Shown: positions 6,355-13,132, counted from the stretch's first letter. The stretch is 20,584 bases of DNA from Sulfolobus sp. UBA167 (GCA_002495845.1 DAHF01000065.1:1-20584), one strand, 5' to 3'. Program-made: numbers and translations. Notes: generated from the sequence alone by a model not told the origin.

Positions 6355-6546
6355 GTATTTCTCTATTTTTATTTATTATTTTTCTTCTTAAGAAAGTTTT
6401 TTGTTATTTTTCCCTTTGTTGCTCATGCTTCTTTTTCCTAATTTTAGCCTTTAACTAAAGAGAAAATAAGGAAATAAATAGAAAATGTTAAAGAAATACT
6501 AACTTTAACAATAAGCTAGCAAATTCTTTAATAAAGAGCTAAAAAC
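6355..6546. terminator. AT-rich convergent region with T-runs on both strands
   Basis: 192 bases between the convergent ends of tfb and aIF1. The + strand has TTTTT runs at 6364-6368, 6378-6382, 6397-6402 and 6408-6412, just after tfb. The - strand is T-rich just after the aIF1 stop. These are the U-rich tracts at which archaeal polymerase commonly terminates. No ORF or structured RNA is seen. Confidence 0.55.
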
Positions 6547-6849
6547 CTATTCTATTGTTAAAATATTAGATTCGGGGTAACCCATTTTTATTAGAATTTC
6601 TCTTGCCTTGTCCCTGTGATCTCCTTGGATTATTATTTTTCCGTCTTTAACAGTCCCTCCTGCAGCTAACTTAGACTTAAGTTCAGATGCTTTCTTTCTT
6701 AGTTCGTCTTCAGAATCTGCTAGCCCTTCTATTATAGTGACTTCTTTTCCATACCTTCTTTTTTCTAACTTAATTTTTATAAATTGTTCTTCCTTATTTA
6801 ATTGCTCACATATGTCTGCGGGTAAACCTCCGCACAGATTATCTGCCAT
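6547..6849 (-). CDS. Translation initiation factor aIF1 (SUI1 family)
   Basis: 100 residues from ATG 6849. The N-terminus MADNLCGGLPADICEQL and the SUI1 fold with KRRYGKEVTIIEGL, LKSKLAAGGTVKDGKIIIQG and DHRDKAREILIKMGYP are typical of archaeal SUI1/aIF1. The factor binds the small ribosomal subunit and controls fidelity of start-codon selection. A longer frame opens at ATG 6894, but its 15 extra residues are not family-like, and TATTTTTAA (- strand TTAAAAATA, 6877-6885, with GAAAAG before it) lies inside them. That would start transcription only a few bases before 6849. The gene is divergent from rpoP and convergent with tfb. Confidence 0.93.
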   Translation of the reverse strand: MADNLCGGLPADICEQLNKEEQFIKIKLEKRRYGKEVTIIEGLADSEDELRKKASELKSKLAAGGTVKDGKIIIQGDHRDKAREILIKMGYPESNILTIE

Positions 6850-6876
6850 TCTCAAATACGAAAGTATGTTGTCCTC

Positions 6877-6891
6877 TATTTTTAACTTTTC
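6877..6891 (-). promoter_or_regulatory. Promoter of aIF1
   Basis: On the - strand GGAAAAG (BRE-like) is followed by TTAAAAATA, centred about 32 bases before ATG 6849. The predicted leader is only a few bases, which decides the start. Confidence 0.55.
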
Positions 6892-6910
6892 CATTCTTAA
6901 TCAGGTGAAA

Positions 6911-6922
6911 AGCTTAAAAATG
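6911..6922 (+). promoter_or_regulatory. TATA box of rpoP
   Basis: GAAAAG followed by TTAAAAAT (6914-6921), centred 27-28 bases before ATG 6945. This predicts a leaderless or nearly leaderless rpoP mRNA. Confidence 0.65.
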
Positions 6923-6944
6923 CGGGCGTTTCACTATAGACCTC

Positions 6945-7091
6945 ATGGCAACGTACAGATGTGGCAAATGTTGGAAAACCTTTGGTGATGACCAACTTAA
7001 AGTTCTTCCTGGTATAAGATGCCCTTACTGTGGTTACAAAATAATTTATATGGTAAGGAAGTCTGGCATAAAAACCGTGAAGGCAATTTAA
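6945..7091 (+). CDS. rpoP: DNA-directed RNA polymerase subunit P (Rpo12)
   Basis: A 48-residue protein: MATYRCGKCWKTFGDDQL, then LPGIRCPYCGYKIIYMVRKS, ending KAI. The C-x2-C (C6, C9) and C-x2-C-G-Y (C26, C29) pairs form the single zinc ribbon of archaeal Rpo12, the counterpart of eukaryotic Rpb12. It contacts Rpo2, Rpo3 and Rpo10 and helps open-complex formation. The spacing, the basic C-terminal tail and the length match the family. Transcription is predicted to begin at the start codon. A T-run (CATTTTTTAC, 7093-7102) follows the stop and probably terminates it. aIF1 is divergent, 95 bases away. Confidence 0.95.
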   Translation: MATYRCGKCWKTFGDDQLKVLPGIRCPYCGYKIIYMVRKSGIKTVKAI

Positions 7092-7262
7092 ACATTTTTT
7101 ACTTGATTGTTCTTTGTTCTCAAGTATGCATATTCCAGAAGATCTTCTGTACGCGAGAAGTACAAATTATTAGGATTTTAACTGATAAAAGTTCTCTTTC
7201 CCCCTCTTTTCTTTCCAATTTTCCTTTTAACTTTCAATTTTGCGTATTCTCTAATGGGCTAC
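7092..7262. other. Intergenic region with a terminator-like T-run and a 14-bp palindrome
   Basis: Between rpoP (+) and the 3' end of speB (-). TTTTTT at 7095-7100 probably ends rpoP transcripts. CAGAAGATCTTCTG at 7136-7149 is a perfect 14-bp palindrome. The last 70 bases are strongly pyrimidine-rich on +, and their T-runs are on the wrong strand to terminate speB. No gene is seen. Confidence 0.5.
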
Positions 7263-8165
7263 TTATTTTTTAGAAGCCTTGACTATTGCAGCAGCTGTTT
7301 CCAATATGAGCTTTGATCCAAGTACGGATGTTATTCCGGAAGGGTCAAAAGGTGGAGATACCTCCACAACATCGTATCCTACTACCCTTTGGTCTACCAC
7401 TAGCGACATTATGTCCATCACAGTTGTAGGGTCTATTCCTTCAGGCTCCGGCGTTGCGACTCCAGGGGCGAAGCTAGGGTCTATTCCATCCATATCATAG
7501 GAGATGTAAAGAGCAGAGCACTCCTCGAGGGATTTGCTCACCCTTTTTGCGACCTCCCTGTGCCCCAGCAGTTTGACTTCCTTAGATGTTATGAAAGGTA
7601 TGCCTTCTCTGTTGGCATATTCAATTTCTTCTCTACTTACAGCTCTATTTGCGACTTCAATGATCTTCACTCCCATTTCAGATATTCTTCTCATTACGCA
7701 TGCATGGTCATATTTGTACCCCATGTAGTCGTCTCTCAAATCTAGGTGGGCGTCGAAGCTCAATACGCAGATTCCTTCCCTCCTTTCTTTGGCAATTCCC
7801 TTCATAACGCCTGCAGTAACTGTGTGTTCTCCTCCTATGGATACTGTGATCTTTCCTAGCGATTGGTAATAACTTATAACCTCAGAGATTCTCTTCAAGT
7901 TCTCCTCTACAGAGGATGGATGCATGACCACATCCCCTGCATCGTAAAATCCTACCTCTCCCACATCGACGTTAGACCTGAGAGAGAAGAACTCTATGTA
8001 CTGAGTAGCCTCCCTTATCGAGGAGGGGGCAAACCTACTTCCTGGTCTGTAACTGCTCGTGATGTCCATTGGTAACCCGACGATCACGAACTTGGAATCT
8101 TTCCTCTCGAATCCTGCGAACTTCCTCGCGTTCTCGTTTAGGTAAAGAAGCCTAGGGTCGCTCAT
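7263..8165 (-). CDS. speB: Agmatinase / ureohydrolase family protein
   Basis: 300 residues with every ureohydrolase metal motif: GGEHTVT (H114), SFDAHLDL (D138, H140, D142) and SYDMDGIDP (D224, D226), which hold a two-manganese centre. Agmatinase hydrolyses agmatine to putrescine and urea; in Sulfolobales agmatine comes from a specialised arginine decarboxylase, and polyamines are abundant. GVATPEPEG and YDVVEVSPPFD are also family-typical. Agmatinase is favoured over arginase, but other guanidino substrates cannot be excluded from motifs. ATG 8165 lies 26-27 bases from a palindromic TATA box shared with glyS, so a leaderless mRNA is likely. Confidence 0.9.
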   Translation of the reverse strand: MSDPRLLYLNENARKFAGFERKDSKFVIVGLPMDITSSYRPGSRFAPSSIREATQYIEFFSLRSNVDVGEVGFYDAGDVVMHPSSVEENLKRISEVISYYQSLGKITVSIGGEHTVTAGVMKGIAKERREGICVLSFDAHLDLRDDYMGYKYDHACVMRRISEMGVKIIEVANRAVSREEIEYANREGIPFITSKEVKLLGHREVAKRVSKSLEECSALYISYDMDGIDPSFAPGVATPEPEGIDPTTVMDIMSLVVDQRVVGYDVVEVSPPFDPSGITSVLGSKLILETAAAIVKASKK

Positions 8166-8178
8166 AAGGGGGTTTTAA

Positions 8179-8203
8179 TGAAGGAACTTTATAAACTCTC
8201 TGT
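8179..8203. promoter_or_regulatory. Shared palindromic TATA box for divergent speB and glyS
   Basis: TTTATAAA at 8188-8195 is a perfect 8-bp palindrome, within ACTTTATAAACT. Its centre (8191.5) is 25.5 bases before GTG 8217 of glyS and 26.5 bases from ATG 8165 of speB. Purine-rich BRE-like sequence flanks it in both directions (GAAGGAAC on +, ACAGAGAG on -). One TBP site can therefore serve two leaderless divergent transcripts. Confidence 0.7.
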
Positions 8204-8216
8204 AGGTCTAACTCTT

Positions 8217-9932
8217 GTGAGTGACGTATACAGTAAAGCGGTTGAGCTTGCAAAAAGGCGAGGAATTTTCTGGCCCTCTTATGAGATATATGGGGGCATA
8301 GCAGGGCTTTACGACATAGGCCCTGTCGGCACGATAATAAAGAACAAGATAGTGAAGCTCTGGAGGAATCACTTCATAGGCTCTACCATGGGGATGGTAG
8401 TTGAAGTTGAAACTCCCATGATAACCCCAGAGAAGGTATTCGAGGCTAGCGGACACTTGAAGAACTTCACTGACCCAGTAGTTCAGTGCAACAAGTGTCG
8501 CAAAGTTTACCGAGCTGACCACTTAGTTGAAGAAATACTGCACAAGAGCTTTGAGTCTCTCACTGCAGACCAGCTTAATTCAGTAATAAGGGAGAACGGA
8601 ATAAAGTGTCCCAGCTGTGGTGGAGATCTCGGAGACGTGAGGTACTTCAACCTCCTGTTCGAGACCACCATAGGTCCTTACACGGGTGAGAGAGGCTTCT
8701 TGAGACCTGAGACGGCTCAAGGAATGTTCACAGCCTTTAAGAGGGTATATGAGAGTTACAGACAGAGGCTTCCTATAGGGATAGCTCAAGTTGGAAAAGT
8801 TGCGAGGAATGAAATATCTCCAAGACAAGGTCTAGTGAGAATGAGGGAATTTTCCATCATGGAAGTTGAGTTCTTCATGGATCCAAAGGATTTTAACGTT
8901 CCGTTAGAAGGCATAGAAAACGTCAAGGTAAACGTGCTGAAAGCTCAGACTAAGGAGCAGGGAAGGCAGGATCTGGACTCTTTTACAATAAGGGAGCTCA
9001 TAGATGAGAAAGTAGTGGTTCATCCTTGGATGGCATATTGGATGGCTAAGGCGTCAGAGTTCGTGAAGGACTTAGGAATAAATGAGTTCTACTTTGAGGA
9101 GAAATTACCTCAAGAAAGAGCCCATTATTCCAAGCAAACTTTTGATCAAATAGCCATAGTAGGAGGAGAGAAAGTGGAAATATCAGGCCACGCTTACAGA
9201 GGAGACTACGACTTATCTGGGCATTCAAGGGTCAGCGGACAGGACCTTTCCGTGTTCAAGAAATACGATAAGCCTATGATGGTAAAGAAGAAGAGCGTTA
9301 TAGTGAACAGACAGAAGGTATCTTCTATGCCAGAAGCAAAGGAAATTATGAAGAGGATAGGAAACGCTACAGTGGAAGAGATAGAGGAAATGCTCAAGCA
9401 GAACGTCACCGTGGGATCGGTGCCCCTCTCGTCTATAGTATCTATAATAGAAAGGGAGGAGAAAGTTAGCGGAGAGAAGTTCTTCCCTCACGTTGTAGAA
9501 CCTTCCTTTGGAGTTGAAAGGTCGCTATACTTAGTTGTGGTTAATTCTTACAGGGAAAGGAAAGATAGAGTGATACTGTCCTTGCCTAAAGCGGTTGTTC
9601 CATACGATGTAGCCGTATTTCCCTTGCTAGAGAAAGAAGAGATCATCAATAAGGCAAGGGATATATATTTCAACCTTTCCAAGAGATTTGACGTCATTTA
9701 CGACGAAGGCGGGAGCATAGGCAAGAGATATGCTAGGGCTGACGAAATAGGGATTCCCTATGACGTTACAGTGGATCCTCAGTCTATAGAGGACTCGACG
9801 GTCACGATACGAGATAGAGACTCCTGGGACCAAGTTAGAGTTAAGGTTGATTCCTTGTTAGACTCTTTAGAAAAGCTATTTAACGGAACAGATCTAAGTA
9901 CGTTAGGGGAAAAGGCGAAAAGCGATGAGTGA
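8217..9932 (+). CDS. glyS: Glycyl-tRNA synthetase (class II, archaeal/eukaryotic type)
   Basis: 571 residues from GTG 8217 (MSDVYSKAVELAKRRGIFWP), close to the length of other Sulfolobales GlyRS. Class II features seen: motif 1 region with YEIYGGIAGLYDIGPVG, motif 2 VARNEISPRQGLVRMREFSI, motif 3 VVEPSFGVERSLYLVV, and a C-terminal anticodon-binding domain (about 465-560, DVAVFPLLEKEEI onward). An inserted zinc-binding-like pair CNKC / CPSC lies near residues 88-139. The enzyme charges tRNA-Gly. The frame extends to ATG 8178, but that would put the start upstream of the TATA box's predicted transcription start, and the 13 extra residues are not family-like. The stop overlaps the next gene by 8 bases. 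Confidence 0.95.
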   Translation: MSDVYSKAVELAKRRGIFWPSYEIYGGIAGLYDIGPVGTIIKNKIVKLWRNHFIGSTMGMVVEVETPMITPEKVFEASGHLKNFTDPVVQCNKCRKVYRADHLVEEILHKSFESLTADQLNSVIRENGIKCPSCGGDLGDVRYFNLLFETTIGPYTGERGFLRPETAQGMFTAFKRVYESYRQRLPIGIAQVGKVARNEISPRQGLVRMREFSIMEVEFFMDPKDFNVPLEGIENVKVNVLKAQTKEQGRQDLDSFTIRELIDEKVVVHPWMAYWMAKASEFVKDLGINEFYFEEKLPQERAHYSKQTFDQIAIVGGEKVEISGHAYRGDYDLSGHSRVSGQDLSVFKKYDKPMMVKKKSVIVNRQKVSSMPEAKEIMKRIGNATVEEIEEMLKQNVTVGSVPLSSIVSIIEREEKVSGEKFFPHVVEPSFGVERSLYLVVVNSYRERKDRVILSLPKAVVPYDVAVFPLLEKEEIINKARDIYFNLSKRFDVIYDEGGSIGKRYARADEIGIPYDVTVDPQSIEDSTVTIRDRDSWDQVRVKVDSLLDSLEKLFNGTDLSTLGEKAKSDE

Positions 9933-10272
9933 GGACAAAGAGGAGAAGAAGGTAGACGTGAAGTCTCTCATAAATGTGATACCTCCTGCATCAGCATTAA
10001 AGGGAAACACCAGACAAGGTCCAAAGGAGAAGAGAGTTAAAATCAGAAAAAGAGCTGACGTTGGAAAGGGAACAATACTGTTATCATCTAAACTTGCTAA
10101 TGAGCTTTCCATAAAGGGAGAGTTGGAGATATCTGTCAAAGGGAAGAGGGAGAGGTTCAAGGCAGTCGTTCAAGACGGAATAGTCGGCTATGAAATATGG
10201 GCTAGCTCTCCAGACATGATAGAGCTTGGGCTTGTCGATAACAGCACGGTAACAGTGAGGGCAGCTCAATGA
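9925..10272 (+). CDS. Unknown 115-residue protein downstream of glyS
   Basis: I do not recognise a named family. ATG 9925 overlaps the end of glyS by 8 bases, and the TGA overlaps the next ATG, so it is well embedded in an operon. The first 45 residues are charged and probably disordered (SEDKEEKKVDVKSL, then KGNTRQGPKEKRVKIRKR). The rest is strand-rich (GTILLSSKLANELSIKG, ELEISVKGKRERFKAVV, MIELGLVDNSTVTVRAAQ). The final ELGL-x-x-x-S-x-V-x-V pattern resembles the end of double-psi beta-barrel or AbrB-like small barrels, as in the Cdc48 N-domain. That is a fold guess only. The lysine-rich N-terminus could bind nucleic acid. Confidence 0.75.
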   Translation: MSEDKEEKKVDVKSLINVIPPASALKGNTRQGPKEKRVKIRKRADVGKGTILLSSKLANELSIKGELEISVKGKRERFKAVVQDGIVGYEIWASSPDMIELGLVDNSTVTVRAAQ

Positions 10273-10667
10273 GCGATCTTAAGGTCAGCAGAGTTCTCTT
10301 TGAATTCGAGACTATAATAAAGGACCACTCGTTCTATCTAGAGGAACTAGAAAATATTGTCAGTATACCTGACTTCGACGTAGATAAAGCTGAGAGGTTA
10401 ATAAAGAGAATGCGAAGGCTCAGAAGAGATCTTGAGAGGGGTATTTCAGTTATAACTCGAAACATTGATTTGATGAACGAGAAGCAGACTAAAGAGGAAG
10501 CTTTGGGAATACTCAACTACCTGATGGTAGTCGGTCTTAAGGAGGAGAAGGACATAATAAATCAAATGAAAGAGAACATGAATAGAAGAGGGGTATCTAA
10601 CGATTTGGAAAAAGATTTAGATCAGTTACAAAGAATTTTAAACAGTATTTCAAGATTTAGTTTTTAA
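10269..10667 (+). CDS. Unknown helical 132-residue protein
   Basis: Unrecognised. ATG 10269 overlaps the preceding TGA (ATGA), indicating coupling to the gene before it. Composition is highly charged and helical with heptad-like leucine/isoleucine spacing, for example LIKRMRRLRRDLERG (about 43-57) and DLEKDLDQLQRILNSISRF at the C-terminus. A coiled-coil or helical-bundle protein is therefore likely. There are no cysteines, membrane segments or catalytic motifs. The helical character recalls the PhoU-like protein that follows, but I see no sequence match. Its stop codon lies inside the TATA box of the next gene. Confidence 0.7.
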   Translation: MSDLKVSRVLFEFETIIKDHSFYLEELENIVSIPDFDVDKAERLIKRMRRLRRDLERGISVITRNIDLMNEKQTKEEALGILNYLMVVGLKEEKDIINQMKENMNRRGVSNDLEKDLDQLQRILNSISRFSF

Positions 10668-10669
10668 AC
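10658..10669 (+). promoter_or_regulatory. TATA box of the DUF47 gene
   Basis: TTTTTAAAC (10661-10669), centred 26 bases before ATG 10691, predicts a leaderless mRNA. It overlaps the stop codon of the upstream gene, so the downstream genes form a separate transcription unit or suboperon. Confidence 0.65.
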
Positions 10670-10690
10670 CCCTTATCACGAATTATACCG

Positions 10691-11335
10691 ATGAGTAGTG
10701 GACTAGCTAACCTCACTATAGAGGAGCAAATGCAGCAGATTTGTTCCAAGATACTCGACGAAATGAGAATTCTATATGAGCTATTGACAAACGAGAACTT
10801 AAGCGTGAATCCTCTACAAATTTATTCTAAGATAAGCAGCGTGAAAGACGACGTAGAGATTTCTAAGTATAAACTTGGAGAATATATCATAAGAGTAAGG
10901 GAAGCAATTCAGGACGGAGATCTATATATAGAAATTCTCAATAACCTCGAAAAGAGCGCTCAGAACATAGATGCAGCAGGTTATAGATACAGTGTCATAC
11001 TCTCCAGAGGGAATAAGATGGATGGAGTAACTTATCGCTTGCTTACAGTAATGATGGAAAAACTGATGGCTAGCATAACACAGCTCAGCGAATCCATAAG
11101 GTTGTTATCGGTGAATCCTTCTAAAAGCTTGGAGAGCTCTAAGATGATTGTGAAAATGGAGGAAGAAGTTGATGAACTTTACAGAAGCTTTGAGCTCAAA
11201 CTATACGAGAAAAGCGGAAATGATCTAGTTTACATTATGTTAGCCAAAGACGTTGCGGACAGGTTAGAAGACTCAGAGGATCTATTGAAGGTATCGTCTG
11301 ATACGCTTACATATCTAGCCTTTGAGAGGAGCTGA
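10691..11335 (+). CDS. DUF47 family protein (distant PhoU homologue)
   Basis: 214 residues, all-helical, with the DUF47/PhoU-divergent pattern: repeated helices carrying acidic spacing, KMEEEVDELYRSFELKLYE (about 154-172) and AKDVADRLEDSEDLLKVSSD (about 186-205). PhoU-type bundles bind metal through E-x-x-x-D motifs. DUF47 proteins often partner low-affinity phosphate (PiT) transporters, but no transporter gene is adjacent here. Instead it is immediately followed by endA, with no gap. ATG 10691 is supported by the TATA spacing. The family assignment is fairly secure; the physiological role in this setting is not. Confidence 0.8.
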   Translation: MSSGLANLTIEEQMQQICSKILDEMRILYELLTNENLSVNPLQIYSKISSVKDDVEISKYKLGEYIIRVREAIQDGDLYIEILNNLEKSAQNIDAAGYRYSVILSRGNKMDGVTYRLLTVMMEKLMASITQLSESIRLLSVNPSKSLESSKMIVKMEEEVDELYRSFELKLYEKSGNDLVYIMLAKDVADRLEDSEDLLKVSSDTLTYLAFERS

Positions 11336-11881
11336 ATGCAAGGTATATTGCTAGAGAACAGAGTTGTAGTACTTGATCCGAAAGATGCAAGGGAGATTTA
11401 CGAAAAGGGTTTCTTTGGCAAACCCCTAGGAGTTCCAAAGCCGAAGGAACCAGAAGAGTTAGACAGACCTTTAGAGCTATCTCTCGTAGAGTCTTTATAC
11501 TTAATGGAAAACTTAGGGCTAGAGGTAGTTGACTTAAACGGAAAGAGAGTTGCTAATGATGAGTTCATGAAACACGCTTTAGCAACTGTGGACAGATTTA
11601 ACGTGCTTTACGCGGTGTACTCAGACTTAAGGAAGAAGAAGTTCGTCGTTAGGTCTGGGATCAAATTCGGAGCCGACTTCGCCGTATATACCATGGGACC
11701 TGGTATAGAACATGCTCCTTTCGTAGTTATAGCGCTTGATATAAACAACGAAATATCTCCTTTAGAGCTCATGAGCTTTGGTAGGGTATCTCACAGCACC
11801 AGGAAGACCTTAGTCCTAGCTATGGTCGATGTTGAAAAGGAACTGATAAAGTACACAATGTTTAAATGGGTAAAAATGTAA
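11336..11881 (+). CDS. endA: tRNA-splicing endonuclease, catalytic subunit
   Basis: 181 residues. The N-terminal domain (about 1-75) is followed by the nuclease domain with RFNVLYAVYSDLRKKKFVVRSGIKFGADF (quoted in part). The catalytic triad is present: Y118 in FAVYTMGPG, H126 in IEHAPF and K157 in STRKTL. EndA cleaves the bulge-helix-bulge motif at intron borders in pre-tRNA and pre-rRNA. In crenarchaea it pairs with a shorter structural subunit encoded elsewhere; the intact triad makes this the catalytic one. ATG 11336 follows the DUF47 TGA with no gap. Neither tRNA in this window has an intron. Confidence 0.93.
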   Translation: MQGILLENRVVVLDPKDAREIYEKGFFGKPLGVPKPKEPEELDRPLELSLVESLYLMENLGLEVVDLNGKRVANDEFMKHALATVDRFNVLYAVYSDLRKKKFVVRSGIKFGADFAVYTMGPGIEHAPFVVIALDINNEISPLELMSFGRVSHSTRKTLVLAMVDVEKELIKYTMFKWVKM

Positions 11882-12304
11882 GTGGATATAAAGGTTAAAT
11901 GGGGGTTAGTCTACTTGAGAGATCAGCCAAATAAAGCACGCTTCAACGATAAGGCTTCCCTTCAGGGAGAGCCAAAACCTCTACCCTTAGGCGGAAAATG
12001 TAACTATTTATGTCCCTATTTTAGATGCAATAAGAAAGCCTTATTGATACAGCAGAAATATAACAAAGGGAATCCTCAAAAAGTTGGCTGGTGCAGATGG
12101 GTAGGAGATACTTGTATCACTGGAGACTGTCAGTACGCATACTGTGAGAAGAGGGCACTCCTTCCTGGGAATCGCTGTGCTTATGCTAGCTCGAGGAAGA
12201 ATGATGACGATATAGAAAAGGAGTTAGCTGGCGACGACGAGGTGGACAAAGTTAAAGACATAATTTCTAAGAAGTTTGGAAAGAAAGACATAGACATTTT
12301 ATGA
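11882..12304 (+). CDS. Unknown cysteine-rich 140-residue protein
   Basis: Not recognised. It starts at GTG 11882, directly after the endA stop. The middle holds eight cysteines: GKCNYLCPYFRC (about 38-49), then GWC, DTC, DCQ, YCE and RCA (about 75-105). This spacing suggests two metal sites, zinc or Fe-S. The N-terminus is basic (DIKVKWGLVYLRDQPNKARF). The C-terminal third is acidic then lysine-rich (DDDIEKELAGDDEVDKVKD). No signal peptide or membrane segment is present. Position after endA suggests, without proving, a role in RNA metabolism. It ends 6 bases into the convergent ubiX gene. Confidence 0.75.
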   Translation: MDIKVKWGLVYLRDQPNKARFNDKASLQGEPKPLPLGGKCNYLCPYFRCNKKALLIQQKYNKGNPQKVGWCRWVGDTCITGDCQYAYCEKRALLPGNRCAYASSRKNDDDIEKELAGDDEVDKVKDIISKKFGKKDIDIL

Positions 12305-12925
12305 GCTTCTTGTTCCTTTCCATTTCTCGTAAAGTTTATGTTTTATTCCTAGCATGTCTAAAGCTTTTCCCACCACGAAGTTAACCATGTCGTCAACGCT
12401 CTTCGGCTTGGTATAAAAGCCCGGAGAGGCCGGCAGAAAGATCACGCCCAGTCTAGCTAGCTTCAGGGCGTTCTCTAACTCTATTGCACCTAGGGGCGTC
12501 TCCCTGACCACGAGTACGAGCCTTCCCCCAGTCCTTATGTAGTTTAAAGCCACACGAGAGACCAAGTTAGATGCTATGCCGTTTGCAATCTCAGCCATGG
12601 TCTTTATGCTACAAGGTATTACAATCATTCCTACAGTGTGAACGGTATAGCTTGAACTCGACATAGGTGCATCTATCTCTTCCTCCATGAAGAATGTAGC
12701 AATTTTACCTATTTTCTCCCTCAGATCTAAATTGTTCTCCAGTCTAGCTACTTTCTCTGCCTCCCTCGACAAAATCACCAAAGGCGTGTATCCTAGCTTG
12801 GAAAGTTCCTCTACTGTTTTTAAACCATACACTATCCCGCTAGCTCCAGTGATTGCTACAGTAACTTCGTTGTCTTTTTCCCTCCCTTTATCTGTTCCTG
12901 TCTCTTCAACCATTCTGTCATCCAT
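12299..12925 (-). CDS. ubiX: UbiX/Pad1-family flavin prenyltransferase
   Basis: 208 residues. After a charged 20-residue extension comes VTVAITGASGIVYG, the FMN-binding start of the UbiX flavoprotein fold. It is followed by MIVIPCSIKTMAEIANGI, RLVLVVRETPLGAIELEN and GVIFLPASPGFYTKPKSVDDM, all conserved in the family. UbiX makes prenylated FMN from FMN and dimethylallyl phosphate for UbiD-type decarboxylases. No ubiD is in this window, so the partner must lie elsewhere. ATG 12925 has GGTG nine bases before it; ATG 12913 is possible. The first 70 bases overlap the upstream zinc-protein gene in another frame. Confidence 0.92.
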   Translation of the reverse strand: MDDRMVEETGTDKGREKDNEVTVAITGASGIVYGLKTVEELSKLGYTPLVILSREAEKVARLENNLDLREKIGKIATFFMEEEIDAPMSSSSYTVHTVGMIVIPCSIKTMAEIANGIASNLVSRVALNYIRTGGRLVLVVRETPLGAIELENALKLARLGVIFLPASPGFYTKPKSVDDMVNFVVGKALDMLGIKHKLYEKWKGTRSS

Positions 12926-13065
12926 TGTCTATAGCACCTTTCACTGCAGAAAACCCATGGCTTATTGTTGCAACAAGTCTTTACAGTTAAAGGTTTTCCT
13001 TTAATTACGTTTTTGCACCAGTCGCATTTTATTGACTTCGCTTCGTAATCTATACTTAATGGCAT
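12856..13065 (-). CDS. Small zinc-binding (treble-clef / TRASH-like) protein
   Basis: 69 residues from ATG 13065. The ligand pattern is CDWCKNVIKG, KTCCNN, then VFCSERCYRQWM: two C-x2-C / C-x3-C knuckles plus an extra CC. FCSERCYRQW closely resembles the end of TRASH/YHS-type treble-clef domains, which bind zinc or sense metals. The C-terminal 20 residues are basic and overlap ubiX by 70 bases. A - strand TATA (TTTATTATTT, 13085-13094), about 25 bases before 13065, supports this start over TTG 13086. It could be a metal chaperone or regulator, and coupling to ubiX suggests a shared function. Specific role unknown. Confidence 0.75.
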   Translation of the reverse strand: MPLSIDYEAKSIKCDWCKNVIKGKPLTVKTCCNNKPWVFCSERCYRQWMTEWLKRQEQIKGGKKTTKLL

Positions 13066-13084
13066 GCAGATTACTCGTAATTGC

Positions 13085-13094
13085 AAATAATAAA
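13085..13094 (-). promoter_or_regulatory. TATA box of the zinc-protein/ubiX operon
   Basis: TTTATTATTT on the - strand, centred about 25 bases before ATG 13065, predicts a leaderless mRNA covering both genes. Confidence 0.5.
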
Positions 13095-13122
13095 CTAATT
13101 AATGGTACCTTTTTTATAAGTT

Positions 13123-13132
13123 ACTTTATAAC
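13123..13132 (+). promoter_or_regulatory. TATA box of thi4
   Basis: ACTTTATAAC with TTTATAA at 13125-13131, centred 27 bases before ATG 13155. Transcription would begin at the start codon, leaving no room for a leader riboswitch. Confidence 0.7.

Noticed and set aside
6547..6894. Longer aIF1 start at ATG 6894
   Set aside because: The extension overlaps the promoter-like TTAAAAATA and adds 15 residues not seen in SUI1 proteins.
8580..9833. Several 60-90 codon - strand frames inside glyS
   Set aside because: They lie antisense to a well-conserved gene, lack start signals, and are explained by codon bias of the + strand.
12687..13004. 105-codon + strand frame opposite ubiX
   Set aside because: Antisense shadow of ubiX and the zinc protein; serine-rich low-complexity translation and no promoter.
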